Assembly (NCBI GenBank): GCA_016718275.1
Contig: JADKEA010000021.1
Coordinates: forward strand, 62,001 to 126,000
DNA length: 64,000 nucleotides
Origin: Candidatus Villigracilis affinis
Lineage (GTDB): Bacteria; Chloroflexota; Anaerolineae; Anaerolineales; Villigracilaceae
Direction: 5' to 3'
The position numbers were made by a program, and so were the translations under genes. Under the pieces are notes generated by a model. It searched no databases and was not told where the DNA came from. It worked only from the letters and a program-made list of their open reading frames with translations. Below, piece after piece: positions 8,821-17,436 of the stretch. Position 1 is the first letter of the stretch, and each line of letters starts with the position of its first letter.

Positions 8821-10956
8821 ATGAAATTCCTAACCACCCCCCCTCAAAAATTTGACCTGCCCAAGCGTATTGTGCGCCTCGGCGAATTAGCCTACAACCT
8901 GTGGTGGACGTGGCAGCCAGAAGCCGCCCGTCTCTTCGGACGGCTCGACTATGACCTGTGGGAACGCCTCGGCCATAACCCGATCCGCTTGCTGCAAGAG
9001 ATCAGCCACGGTCGTCTGGTTCAAGCCGCGAAGGATAAAGATTATCTTGCATTGTATGATGCTCTTTTTGAAAATTTTGATTCTTATTTCACAAAACAAT
9101 CCTGGACCCAACAGGCTCACCCCGAATTCGACAACAAACCCGTCGCCTACTTCTCGATGGAATTCGGTCTGCACGAAACCCTGCCCATTTATTCAGGCGG
9201 TCTCGGCGTGCTGGCTGGCGACCATCTGAAAGAATCATCCGACCTCGGCCTGCCGTTGATCGCTGTCGGCTTCATGTACGGGCAGGGATATTTCTCCCAG
9301 CGTATCAGTGAAGACGGCTGGCAGGAAGCGCTCAACAATCCGCTCACTTTTGACCACCTTCCCGTCACGCTTGTCACTAAAAACAACAAGCCTATCACCA
9401 TTCAAATTGAATTCCCCGACCGCAACATCACCGCGCAAATTTGGGAAGTGCGCGTGGGCCGCGTTCCGCTGTATTTGCTCGATTCAAATGTTGAAGGCAA
9501 TAACGACAGTGACCGTCTGCTCACCGCCCGCCTATATTGGTCAGACCTTGATCGCCGCGTGATGCAGGAAGTATTGCTCGGCGTGGGCGGCGTGCGTGCC
9601 TTGCGCGCGCTGGATTATTCCCCCGCAGTCTGGCACATGAACGAAGGCCACGCCTCTTTCCTGACCCTTGAACGGGCCCGTGAACTAGTGGCATCTGGTT
9701 CCACCTTTGCAGAAGCCGCCCAAAAGACCCTCGGACAAAACGTCTTCACCACGCACACGCCCGTCCCTGCCGGCAACGACGAATTCCCGCTCTGGCTCAT
9801 GGACAAGTACCTCGCCAAACTCTGGCCCGAATTGGGTCTCACCCGCGAGGAATTTGTCGATATTGCCAAGCATACCCACCCCCGCGGCGACGCCTATTCC
9901 ATGCCTGTACTGGCCTTGAAATTATCAGGCGGCAGCAATGGCGTTTCGGAATTGCACGGTCAGGTTTCGCGCGGCATGTGGAATTTCCTCTGGCCTGAAA
10001 AAGAGGAAAAGGATGTGCCGATCAAGCATGTCACCAACGGCGTGCACACCGCCAATTGGATGGCGCGCCGTTTGAAGAATCTCTTCGAGAAGCATTTTGA
10101 AAATGACTGGTACGACCATTTGGATGAACCCAATTTTTGGTCGAAACTGGACAACGTGCCCGATCAGGAATTGTGGGCTGTGCGTCTGCACCTTAAGCGC
10201 AAACTGGCTTTCTATCTCAGAGAGCGCGTCCGTGACCGCTGGACGCAGGGTGGTTTCCATCCTGTGCAGGTGGTTTCCTCTGGCGTGCTTATCAATCCCT
10301 ACGCATTGACCATCGGTTTTGCGCGCCGTTTTGCCACGTACAAACGTGCCAACTTGATCCTCTCTGACCTTGAACGCCTGCTTGATATCATCAACCGCCC
10401 AAACATGCCTGTGCAGATCATTTTTGCGGGCAAGGCGCACCCTGCCGATGAACCAGGTAAGGAATTGATCCAAAAGGTATATCGTACTGTCAAGAAGGCA
10501 GAGACAGGTGGTCGTCTCGTCTTCATTGAAGACTATGACATGAACCTCGCCCGCTATCTCGTCCAAGGTGTGGATGTGTGGATGAACACTCCGCGCCGTC
10601 CGTTGGAGGCCAGCGGTACCTCAGGCATGAAAGCCGCGTTGAACGGCGTACTGAATTTCTCCGTGCTCGATGGCTGGTGGCGTGAAGCATACAATGGTCA
10701 CAATGGCTGGTCCATCGGTGAGGACAAGGAATATCCCTCCCACGAAGTTCAGGATGCGGCCGATGCCGAAGACCTGTACCATACCCTCGAACATGAGATC
10801 ATTCCGCTGTATTACAACCGCGATCCGAAGGAAATCTCCCACGAGTGGATCGCCCGCATGAAAGACACGATGAAGACCATCATCCCGCAGTTCTCCACCC
10901 GCCGCATGGTCAAGGAATACGTGGAAAAGTTTTACGCCCCCGCATTGAAGAAGTAA
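8821..10956 (+). CDS. glgP: Alpha-glucan phosphorylase
   Basis: Releases glucose 1-phosphate from glycogen-like alpha-1,4-glucans by phosphorolysis, with pyridoxal phosphate as cofactor (711 aa, the short GT35 form). The N-terminal 100 residues match the DUF3417 extension (LAYNLWWTWQPEAARLFGRL). The body has YFSMEFGLHETLPIYSGGLG, GFARRFATYKRA, and the PLP-lysine site EASGTSGMKAALNGVL. It diverges from pfkA across a 226-bp spacer. A strong terminator hairpin follows the stop, and a rhodanese gene begins right behind it. Assignment is secure; the preferred glucan is not known. Confidence 0.95.
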   Translation: MKFLTTPPQKFDLPKRIVRLGELAYNLWWTWQPEAARLFGRLDYDLWERLGHNPIRLLQEISHGRLVQAAKDKDYLALYDALFENFDSYFTKQSWTQQAHPEFDNKPVAYFSMEFGLHETLPIYSGGLGVLAGDHLKESSDLGLPLIAVGFMYGQGYFSQRISEDGWQEALNNPLTFDHLPVTLVTKNNKPITIQIEFPDRNITAQIWEVRVGRVPLYLLDSNVEGNNDSDRLLTARLYWSDLDRRVMQEVLLGVGGVRALRALDYSPAVWHMNEGHASFLTLERARELVASGSTFAEAAQKTLGQNVFTTHTPVPAGNDEFPLWLMDKYLAKLWPELGLTREEFVDIAKHTHPRGDAYSMPVLALKLSGGSNGVSELHGQVSRGMWNFLWPEKEEKDVPIKHVTNGVHTANWMARRLKNLFEKHFENDWYDHLDEPNFWSKLDNVPDQELWAVRLHLKRKLAFYLRERVRDRWTQGGFHPVQVVSSGVLINPYALTIGFARRFATYKRANLILSDLERLLDIINRPNMPVQIIFAGKAHPADEPGKELIQKVYRTVKKAETGGRLVFIEDYDMNLARYLVQGVDVWMNTPRRPLEASGTSGMKAALNGVLNFSVLDGWWREAYNGHNGWSIGEDKEYPSHEVQDAADAEDLYHTLEHEIIPLYYNRDPKEISHEWIARMKDTMKTIIPQFSTRRMVKEYVEKFYAPALKK

Positions 10957-10973
10957 AAGAATTCACCACATAC

Positions 10974-11006
10974 ACTCCCGCTGCCATTCACGGCGGCGGG
11001 AGTTTT
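10974..11006 (+). terminator. Intrinsic terminator after glgP
   Basis: Stem CTCCCGC-T-GCC / GGC-G-GCGGGAG with a short loop and TTTT. It lies immediately in front of the rhodanese SD sequence (TAGGAG), so readthrough may feed the rhodanese. Confidence 0.7.
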
Positions 11007-11015
11007 AGGAGTTAT

Positions 11016-11360
11016 ATGTTTCCTGAAATTACCGTTACCGATCTTGGCGAAAAATTGAAATCCGAAGAAGAGTTTATTTTGCTCGACGTGCGCGAACTAT
11101 CGGAGCTGGAACAGGCCAAATTAACAGACAGCAGGTTACAGGTCACGCCCATGAGCCGATTGGGGCAGGAGGGTGTCAAGGCATTGTCTGAGGCGGTCCA
11201 ATCCCAGCAGATCCCTGTTTACATCCTGTGTCATCACGGCAGCCGAAGCATGCAGGTGACAGGCTGGCTTTTGCAACAGGGATATAAAAATGTGTTCAAC
11301 GTCCGCGGGGGGATTGATGAATATGCGCGCCGAGTCGATGCTTCCGTAGGCTTCTATTAA
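11016..11360 (+). CDS. Rhodanese-like domain protein
   Basis: Single-domain sulfurtransferase-like protein (114 aa) resembling GlpE. The active-site loop is CHHGSRS with the catalytic Cys, preceded by LLDVRELSELE and followed by VFNVRGGIDEYARRVD. The start at 11016 was chosen because TAGGAG lies five bases upstream and the protein then begins at the domain edge; a longer upstream frame overlaps glgP and is not supported. Cytoplasmic, no signal peptide. Substrate unknown. Confidence 0.85.
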   Translation: MFPEITVTDLGEKLKSEEEFILLDVRELSELEQAKLTDSRLQVTPMSRLGQEGVKALSEAVQSQQIPVYILCHHGSRSMQVTGWLLQQGYKNVFNVRGGIDEYARRVDASVGFY

Positions 11361-11385
11361 ACAGCAACTCCATAGCCTAGAAACC

Positions 11386-11415
11386 AGACAGCCATCCTTG
11401 CGGATGGCTGTCTTT
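11386..11415. terminator. Bidirectional terminator hairpin
   Basis: A 12-bp perfect stem AGACAGCCATCC / GGATGGCTGTCT with loop TTGC and a T-run on the plus side. It lies between the rhodanese gene (plus) and the small minus-strand unit. Confidence 0.75.
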
Positions 11416-11424
11416 GAGCTGGTG

Positions 11425-11468
11425 CGCTGTGGCGTCCTTTAGATCTTGAGGAGGGATGCCACAGCGCT
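11425..11468 (-). promoter_or_regulatory. Hairpin with anti-SD loop in the small unit
   Basis: Perfect 10-bp arms GCGCTGTGGC and GCCACAGCGC enclose 24 nt that include CCCTCCTC, which can pair with the GGAGGAGG Shine-Dalgarno at 11500-11512. The arrangement could sequester the SD or stabilise a small RNA. Confidence 0.5.
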
Positions 11469-11498
11469 GGGTTTACTACTACTATTCATAAGCGACAT
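11439..11498 (-). CDS. Putative 19-residue peptide gene with strong promoter and SD
   Basis: Minus-strand ORF of 20 codons, MSLMNSSSKPSAVASLLKI. The SD AAAGGAGGAGG is near perfect, five bases from the ATG. A promoter with exact TTGACA (11585-11580), a 17-nt spacer and CATACT (11562-11557) lies about 60 nt upstream. The 3' end of the ORF is inside a 10-bp perfect hairpin, GCGCTGTGGC / GCCACAGCGC (11468-11425), whose loop holds CCCTCCTC, complementary to the SD. A second hairpin at 11386-11415 ends the unit. It may be a small protein, a leader peptide, or a small RNA of about 165 nt. No family is recognised. Confidence 0.5.
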   Translation of the reverse strand: MSLMNSSSKPSAVASLLKI

Positions 11499-11556
11499 CA
11501 CCTCCTCCTTTCAATAGGATGGCAATTCAATTTGTTTGCCCCCAAGCAATGATGGA

Positions 11557-11585
11557 AGTATGTCATAAAATAAATCGAATGTCAA
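11557..11585 (-). promoter_or_regulatory. Sigma70-type promoter of the small unit
   Basis: Minus strand: TTGACA, 17-nt spacer, CATACT. The -35 matches the consensus fully and the -10 matches four of six. Predicted start of transcription is near 11550. Confidence 0.6.
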
Positions 11586-11714
11586 TAGGCCATTTTCGAT
11601 TCTCACAAAATTGTAATATTAAAAACCCGCTTTTTGACGAATTATGATACCTTTTGAGAGTCTCCGCCAGACTATCACTGCTATTCTTTGTCAAAACTTG
11701 TTCAGGAGTGTGTT

Positions 11715-13331
11715 ATGAAAACCAATCCAAATAAACTCTGGGTTCCCGTATTTGTCCTCGGCTGGTTGTTCGATTTCCTTTTTTGGGACAGGACCCCAGG
11801 TATCAATTTTGCCATTTTTTCGACTGCATGTTTGATTGTGGTGTTCTACCTGCTATTGAGCGACGGGCTTCGCCCGAATCGCACCAGCCTGATTCTGCTT
11901 CCGTTATTTGGCTTTTTCGTCGCTGTAACATTTTTCCGCGCCGAACCGATGACCGTGTTCCTCGCGGTCACATTTACCCTGTTGGTAATGATGCTCCTCG
12001 CCATGACTTACCTGGGCGGGCGTTGGTATCTGTACGCCGTCGGAGATTATCTCGGAAAATCCCTGCAATTGCTCGGAAGCATACTGGGGCGTCCCGTCAC
12101 ATTTATGAACGAGGTCCGCAAAACACAGGCGGATGCCGGGATTCAACCGTCCAGGCGAAACATCTGGCCTGTGGTGCGCGGCATTGTCATTGCCCTGCCC
12201 ATCATCGCCATTTTTGCCTCCCTGCTTTCCTCGGCTGATGTGATCTTCGGTCAACGCCTCACGGATCTGATGGAATGGTTCAACCTTGAAAACCTGCCTG
12301 AGATGATCTTCCGCCTGATCTATATCGTCATCATTGGGTATGCGCTTGGGGGTGTCGTACTGCACGCCGCTACTGAATCAAAGGATGAAAAACTCACGAA
12401 CGAAGACAAACCGTTCATTCCTCCATTTCTCGGCTATGTTGAATCTACGATCGTATTGGGAAGTGTGGTGGCTCTTTTTGCCGCGTTCGTGGTGATCCAA
12501 TTTCAGTACTTTTTCGGCGGCCAAACCAACATCCACATTGATGGATATACCTATTCTGAATATGCCCGCCGTGGATTTGGCGAACTGGTGACCGTGGCCT
12601 TCTTTTCTCTGGTCATGCTGTTGACGCTGACCGCAATCACCAAACGCGATACAGAAATACAGCGCCGTGTGTATTCAGGGCTGGGCGTGGCGCTCGTTGC
12701 CCTCCTGCTGGTCATGTTATTTTCGGCTTTCAGGCGTCTCGGTCTGTATGAAGCGGTGTATGGATTTTCACGTCTGCGTACATACACCCATGTCTTCCTC
12801 ATCTGGATCGGTCTGCTCCTCGTTGTGACCATCGCACTTGAAATTCTGCACAAGGAACGCATGTTCATGTTCGCCGCTCTGGTCGCATCGTTTGGCTTTG
12901 CGATTTCCCTGCCCATCCTCAATGTGGATGCCTTCATCGTGGAACAAAACATTCGGCGCGGTGATATTCCATCACAGTCAGAAACGTCGGTATCGCGGCA
13001 GGGTGATGTGGAGGTGGATACTCAATATTTCGTTGAACTTTCCGATGATGCTGTGCCGCCTCTGGTCAAAGCGTTTCAGACTGAGACCCTGCCTGATTCT
13101 GTCCGAGAGAAAGTCGGCGCGGCTCTGGCATGTATCAACTACGAGCGCGGAAATAATGACCGTGATTCATCGTGGCAATCCTTCCACTTTTCCAGTTTCA
13201 ATGCTGATAAGGCCTTGACCTCGATCTCAAATGATCTTAAAGAGTATCAAATCGCCAGAGATAATTTCCCCGCTACCGCCATCACGCCATCGGGCGAGGA
13301 AATTCCCTGCGCGACATATTATTACGATTAA
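11715..13331 (+). CDS. DUF4173 domain multi-pass membrane protein
   Basis: Integral membrane protein of 538 aa with about ten hydrophobic helices in the first 430 residues, for example WVPVFVLGWLFDFLFW near the start and the segment around residues 345-365. It matches the DUF4153/DUF4173 family by layout, including the RTYTHVFLIWIGLLL segment. The C-terminal 110 residues are soluble. The start at 11715 has CAGGAG eight bases upstream; a longer in-frame form starting at 11688 lacks an SD. Function is unknown; families of this kind lie near cell-envelope or two-component genes, but nothing here shows a role. Confidence 0.8.
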   Translation: MKTNPNKLWVPVFVLGWLFDFLFWDRTPGINFAIFSTACLIVVFYLLLSDGLRPNRTSLILLPLFGFFVAVTFFRAEPMTVFLAVTFTLLVMMLLAMTYLGGRWYLYAVGDYLGKSLQLLGSILGRPVTFMNEVRKTQADAGIQPSRRNIWPVVRGIVIALPIIAIFASLLSSADVIFGQRLTDLMEWFNLENLPEMIFRLIYIVIIGYALGGVVLHAATESKDEKLTNEDKPFIPPFLGYVESTIVLGSVVALFAAFVVIQFQYFFGGQTNIHIDGYTYSEYARRGFGELVTVAFFSLVMLLTLTAITKRDTEIQRRVYSGLGVALVALLLVMLFSAFRRLGLYEAVYGFSRLRTYTHVFLIWIGLLLVVTIALEILHKERMFMFAALVASFGFAISLPILNVDAFIVEQNIRRGDIPSQSETSVSRQGDVEVDTQYFVELSDDAVPPLVKAFQTETLPDSVREKVGAALACINYERGNNDRDSSWQSFHFSSFNADKALTSISNDLKEYQIARDNFPATAITPSGEEIPCATYYYD

Positions 13332-13481
13332 CCGTCGTTCCATGTAAGAAACAACATCCATTGTCTGTCTAGCTACGAAGTATCGCATAATTTGGTAAAC
13401 AAAAATTCATTTTCCGCTCGCAATTTTCGGAAAAGTTTACTTTATTATGAGATAAGCAATCACCCCGCAAAGGAGCCAACA

Positions 13482-14093
13482 ATGGACTTTAAATTGACCA
13501 TCTTTTCTGATTACATCTGACCGTGGTGCTATGTCGGCCAGGGTGTGGTCGACCAACTGAAAGCTGATTACAACATTGACGTGGAATGGCGCCCGTTTTA
13601 CCTGCGTCCCGATACGCCCCCCGAAGGCATGGATTTGCCCGATTACATCATGAAAGCTCGCGCAAACGGCGCGGACGAACGCCTGCAAAGCATGGCAAAA
13701 ATGCATGGCATGGATTTCAATTCACCAGACCGCATCTACAATACCCGCATCGCCCACGAAGCCACCGAGTATGCCCGTGAGCATGGCAAGGCAATTGAAT
13801 TCCATCGTGTGGTCTTTCGCCAGGTGTACAGCGATGGCCTCGATATCAGCAAGTGGGATGTCCTCCGCGCTGCCGCTGAAGAAGTGGGACTCGATGGGGA
13901 AGATATGCAAACTGTCGTGGATGGCGGCAAATACACCGCCGAAGTGGCTGGTCAGGTTCAATCCGCGTATCAGATCGGCGTGACAGGCGTGCCGACCTAC
14001 GTCATCAACGAGCGTTACGCAATTGTCGGAGCGCAACCGTATCAGGCCTTCAAAAACGCGCTGACGCGGATATTGCAAGAGAAAAAGAGTTGA
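13482..14093 (+). CDS. FrnE/DsbA-like thiol oxidoreductase, candidate selenoprotein (UPWC)
   Basis: Thioredoxin-fold DsbA-family protein of the FrnE group, 203 aa if read through. ATG at 13482 has AAAGGAG seven bases upstream. The N-terminus reads MDFKLTIFSDYI, then TGA at 13518-13520, then PWCYVGQGVVDQL. FrnE proteins carry CPWC here, so the TGA sits exactly on the first catalytic Cys, giving U13-P-W-C16. The rest is uninterrupted and typical, including VRNAEATE-like helical parts, GVTGVPTYVINERYAI with the cis-Pro loop, and GAQPYQAF near the end. A hairpin fitting a bacterial SECIS lies at 13533-13553. The alternative is a nonsense mutation or sequencing error (TGC/TGT to TGA). Selenocysteine genes are not in the window. 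Confidence 0.75.
13533..13553 (+). promoter_or_regulatory. Candidate bacterial SECIS element
   Basis: A perfect 8-bp stem GTCGGCCA / TGGTCGAC (one G-U pair) closes a 5-nt loop GGGTG. The apical loop begins 20 nt after the TGA at 13518-13520, and its first two bases are G. As I recall the published bacterial SECIS model, it asks for a stem of at least 4 bp, a G in the first two loop positions and a spacing of 16-37 nt, which this hairpin meets. Confidence 0.65.
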
Positions 14094-14101
14094 AAGTAAA
14101 A

Positions 14102-14133
14102 ATGGGACAGGCGATCGCCTGTCCCATTTTTTA
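14102..14133. terminator. Bidirectional terminator between convergent genes
   Basis: A 26-bp perfect palindrome, ATGGGACAGGCGA / TCGCCTGTCCCAT, with A-run before and T-run after. It serves the FrnE-like gene on plus and the exonuclease gene on minus. Confidence 0.85.
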
Positions 14134-14946
14134 TTCCTTTTCGACTTCTACCGCCACTTCAATAATTCGGTCAAGCCTGAAAGTGCGTTCGGCTTCGCGG
14201 GTGTGGCAGTAGGCTTGCAGGTAAATGTAATCAGATAGCCCGAGAACCTCCTTGGGGGAGATCCAGCGTTCTGAAATTTCACCATCCTTATCCATATATT
14301 TGATGAATAACCGCCTGCCGCTGTTGATGGCTTCGCTCAGCTCGGTGGGTAGGTACACGCCTTCCTCAGGCCAGGCGGGAGAGTTGTAGATGCCAATGTA
14401 ATCATCGAGCGGTTTGCCGTTGGGTTTGAGCGCATCCATCATGGCAAAGAAAAGATTCTTGGCGGTCAGCGCATCGCCCTGTGCGCGTGAGCCTTGCAGG
14501 TTCCGCGAAACGTGAAAATCCTCCGCAAGGTGATGCAGGCTGTAAGAGGGCAGGTCAAAATATTCGCGTGCCAGCAAAAGCGTATCGATCAAATTCGGAT
14601 ATTCGACGGAACGCCCCAATTTGCGATATTCATTATCAAGGAATTGGATGTCGAATTTGGCATTGTGACACACGACGACCGCATCTTTTAACGACGCCTC
14701 AAGCTGGTCGGTGATCTCCTCAAAAGTCGGCGCCGCGGACAGCTTTGACTCGTCCAAGCCGTTGATGTGAGCCGCTGCCGGGGAAAGCTCCCGCCCGGGA
14801 TTGATGAGCAGGTCAACGGTCGATTTGATGCGTTTGCCTTCGGTGAGGACAATGGCAATCTGGCAGATCCGATCCCCGAACCAGGGAGAAAGGCCTGTGG
14901 TTTCGATATCCAGAAAAGCGAAACGTGCATTGGAAAGATCAAACAT
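14131..14946 (-). CDS. DnaQ-like 3'-5' exonuclease with C-terminal WYL-like domain
   Basis: A 271-aa protein. Residues 1-175 are a DEDD-type exonuclease: FLDIETTGLS (ExoI, with D and E), HNAKFDIQFLDNE (ExoII), and GSRAQGDALTAKNLF (ExoIII, with H replaced in the local pattern but D kept). The last 85 residues (LFIKYMDKDGEISERWISPKEVLGLSDYIYLQAYC) match a WYL domain, a ligand- or nucleic-acid-sensing fold. Such fusions suggest a DNA repair or defence-related nuclease, not the replicative proofreading subunit. Gene is convergent with the FrnE-like gene. Confidence 0.85.
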   Translation of the reverse strand: MFDLSNARFAFLDIETTGLSPWFGDRICQIAIVLTEGKRIKSTVDLLINPGRELSPAAAHINGLDESKLSAAPTFEEITDQLEASLKDAVVVCHNAKFDIQFLDNEYRKLGRSVEYPNLIDTLLLAREYFDLPSYSLHHLAEDFHVSRNLQGSRAQGDALTAKNLFFAMMDALKPNGKPLDDYIGIYNSPAWPEEGVYLPTELSEAINSGRRLFIKYMDKDGEISERWISPKEVLGLSDYIYLQAYCHTREAERTFRLDRIIEVAVEVEKE

Positions 14947-15438
14947 GAATGGGGAACCGCCTTTTTGATGTGGGCCTATCTTACCGCTTTTTTCTATTTG
15001 AGGACATCGTAACTTTTTGTTATTTTCAACGACTAGGTTTGTAACAAAATCGATATGCCGTTTGCGATGTTGAAAAATATTTTTCCAAGTGCGTAAAAAA
15101 ATATATTTTTAAATCTGTATTGATTTTGCTGAAGGTCCCTTTCCATTACCTTTCAGAAATTGATGAGTAGGGTGAATGTTTTTTGCCATTATGAGCACGA
15201 ATTAATATCCTTCTTGCTGAATTGTAAAGTGGGTTGGTCTGTTTGCAGAAGTGTGGATGTTCTTAGTACTCAAGTCCTAAGTGGATACCCCTTTCTTGAA
15301 AGACCGCTATGTTAATCTTTATGCACGCAAACATACCGTTTATCTATTGCGGACATAAGCTGCATTGAAGCGGCAAATCTAACCAAAGCTTGGACATAGA
15401 GAATGCGGGTCAACGGTATAAATAGGAGAAAAAAAGTA
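14947..15438. other. AT-rich intergenic region
   Basis: About 490 bp between the exonuclease start and the beta-helix gene, markedly AT-richer than its surroundings, with runs such as AAAAAAATATATTTTTAAA near 15095-15115. It probably holds promoters for both divergent genes and a long leader for the beta-helix gene. I find no convincing ORF, riboswitch or terminator in it. Confidence 0.6.
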
Positions 15439-17379
15439 ATGAAGAAAACAATGTATTGGCTGATGAGTGTTATCGTGACAATTACACTTGCACTTGGAAG
15501 CTTTAGCGGCGCAGGGGCTTCACCTCTGGCTGTATCGAAAACATATTATGTGGCGCTGACTGGCAGTGACACCAATGCGGGGACCGCGACTGCGCCTTTC
15601 AAAACATTTACCAAGGCTGTTTCGGTGCTTGTTGCTGGGGATGTGTTGCAGGTCTATGGTGGTACATATACCCAGCAACTCAACGTGAAGAAGAGCGGCA
15701 CGGCCGCTGCGCCTATTACGATTCAGCCTGTTGCAGGTCAGAAAGTGATCTTGAATGTCGGCATGAATCTGGATAGGGCGATTATTTTGGCTGGCAACTA
15801 TATCGCGATCAGCGGATTTGAGACCATTGGCGCCACAGATTTCTGTGTGGATGTTACCGGGTCGTATATTTCGATAAAGAGTTTCTATATCCATGATTGC
15901 TTTCGCTTTGGAGCAAGAATCAAAGGAAAATACGTTACCTTTGAAAACTCAACCTTGCATAGCAATGTGCTTGAGAATACTGGCGGCGTAAATACCACTG
16001 GCGGCTGGGCAGGTACCTTGCGTGTTGGCCTTGGCGGTGAGAATATTACCCTCAGGAACAACACGATTTACAACAACTACGGCGAGGGAATCGGCGTTGG
16101 CCAGGGACGTTTTGTGAATATCTATAACAATACCGTTCACGATAACTATTCGCAGAATATCTATGTTAATAATTCCACGGATGTGAATGTGGAGAACAAC
16201 TTTGTCTACAGCGTTGACCCCACATATTATCGCAGCGGGGCTCCGGCGAACTGCATCGGCTTGGCGGATGAATTTTACGACGGTTGGGGTTCGCAACTTG
16301 CCCGTGTTCGTGTCGTCAACAATATTGCTGCATTTTGTAAACGCGGTATTGGTTATACCTATGCCGAGAACTCGGATGGCGGTATGGATACCGTTACCAT
16401 TGCCTACAATACGATCTGGGGCACCACAGATGCTGGGATCGTGGCAATCAATCAGCCCACGAAGACCAGAAATTCGGTCATTTCCAACAACATCGTCCAA
16501 CAGGCGAACGGAAAGTTGACAGATATCCAGGTGGGGACAGGCATTGCCTTTAGCAATAACTTCTGGGTAAGCCCTGCCAAAACCGTCAAAAGCGGACCTG
16601 GCGATAAAACTGGCGATGTCAAACTCGTGGGCATGCCCGGACTTTCCCCCGAATCTTATCGCCTGAGCGGAAGCTCCCCGGCGATTGCTGGTGCGGTTGC
16701 ACTGGGTGTGACCAGGGATTTTGCAGGTAATTCCCGTGGACCTTCCTACGATATGGGAGCCATGCAATATACAGGTCTTGTGTCTGCCACAGCGATTCCG
16801 ACTTCTACACAACCGTCCGTGGCGATGACGGCCACCCCAACCAGCCCGGCACTGCCCACAGCGACTTTACCGGCTACTCCGATTGCTACAAAGACAGCGC
16901 TTCCCGCTACAACTACGGCGACTCCGATCATTCCGGTCTCTCCCACTTTTACCCCCACCGGCATAGTGCCGACAGTCACCCTGCCTGCAGTAACCCAGCC
17001 ATCTGCCGAAACGATCATTGATGACAAGAATCAGAATTTTGTCTACTCGGCTGGCTGGCTGGATGTAGCTGCCAAACAGGCTTATGGCGGTTCCTACAAA
17101 CAGACGACCCAAAATGGCGCAACCGCATCCATCACATTTACGGGGCAGTCATTCAGCATCCTTTACAAGGGCGGCCCCGCATATCGAAAAATGGATGTGT
17201 ACGTGGACGGGGCGCTGGTAGCCACACTCGATGAAAATCTGGCAGTCTCCACCTATCAGCCGCGTTGGGACTATCCCGGTCAATTGACCGCTGGCACCCA
17301 TACCCTGATGCTGGTCTTTGTCATCAAACCCGGCTTTGCCAATAACAACGGCTCGTTGGACGCAGTGATCGTTCGTTAA
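15439..17379 (+). CDS. Secreted right-handed beta-helix repeat protein
   Basis: Extracellular protein of 646 aa. The start at 15439 has TAGGAG ten bases upstream; an upstream in-frame ATG at 15403 has none. A signal peptide (MKKTMYWLMSVIVTITLALG) is followed by a DUF1565/pectate-lyase-like parallel beta-helix (residues 35-450) with repeated N-rich turns such as NITLRNNTIYNNYGEGIGV and VNIYNNTVHDNYSQNIYV. A Thr/Pro/Ala-rich linker (about residues 455-540) resembles glycosylated wall-spanning spacers. The C-terminal 105 residues form a beta-sandwich-like domain (GQSFSILYKGGPAYRKMDVYV). It may bind or cleave polysaccharide; no catalytic residues can be assigned. Confidence 0.85.
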   Translation: MKKTMYWLMSVIVTITLALGSFSGAGASPLAVSKTYYVALTGSDTNAGTATAPFKTFTKAVSVLVAGDVLQVYGGTYTQQLNVKKSGTAAAPITIQPVAGQKVILNVGMNLDRAIILAGNYIAISGFETIGATDFCVDVTGSYISIKSFYIHDCFRFGARIKGKYVTFENSTLHSNVLENTGGVNTTGGWAGTLRVGLGGENITLRNNTIYNNYGEGIGVGQGRFVNIYNNTVHDNYSQNIYVNNSTDVNVENNFVYSVDPTYYRSGAPANCIGLADEFYDGWGSQLARVRVVNNIAAFCKRGIGYTYAENSDGGMDTVTIAYNTIWGTTDAGIVAINQPTKTRNSVISNNIVQQANGKLTDIQVGTGIAFSNNFWVSPAKTVKSGPGDKTGDVKLVGMPGLSPESYRLSGSSPAIAGAVALGVTRDFAGNSRGPSYDMGAMQYTGLVSATAIPTSTQPSVAMTATPTSPALPTATLPATPIATKTALPATTTATPIIPVSPTFTPTGIVPTVTLPAVTQPSAETIIDDKNQNFVYSAGWLDVAAKQAYGGSYKQTTQNGATASITFTGQSFSILYKGGPAYRKMDVYVDGALVATLDENLAVSTYQPRWDYPGQLTAGTHTLMLVFVIKPGFANNNGSLDAVIVR

Positions 17380-17386
17380 TAAAGAG

Positions 17387-17422
17387 ATGGCTCAATCGGG
17401 GATATTTCCTCGATTGAGCCAT
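17387..17422 (+). terminator. Terminator after the beta-helix gene
   Basis: Stem ATGGCTCAATCG / CGATTGAGCCAT, 12 bp, with a 12-nt loop, starting seven bases after the stop codon. The T-run is weak on plus. Confidence 0.65.
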
Positions 17423-17436
17423 AAAATGAAAACTTA

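Larger units (their letters stand above)
11361..11714. other. Intergenic region holding the small minus-strand unit
   Basis: Between the rhodanese and DUF4173 genes. It contains the terminator, small ORF, hairpin and promoter listed separately. The part from 11586 to 11700 is AT-rich and probably carries the promoter of the DUF4173 gene, but I see no clear -35/-10 pair on the plus strand. Confidence 0.6.

Noticed and set aside
10845..11015. N-terminal extension of the rhodanese frame
   Set aside because: It overlaps the end of glgP in another frame and the terminator; the ATG at 11016 has a good SD and the right domain edge.
13412..13434. Terminator hairpin TTTTCCG / CGGAAAA before the FrnE-like gene
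   Set aside because: The stem is short and has no T-run; not convincing.
15061..15330. Possible riboswitch before the beta-helix gene
   Set aside because: GCACGCAAACATACC recalls the c-di-GMP-I motif, but the paired elements and the second conserved block are absent.
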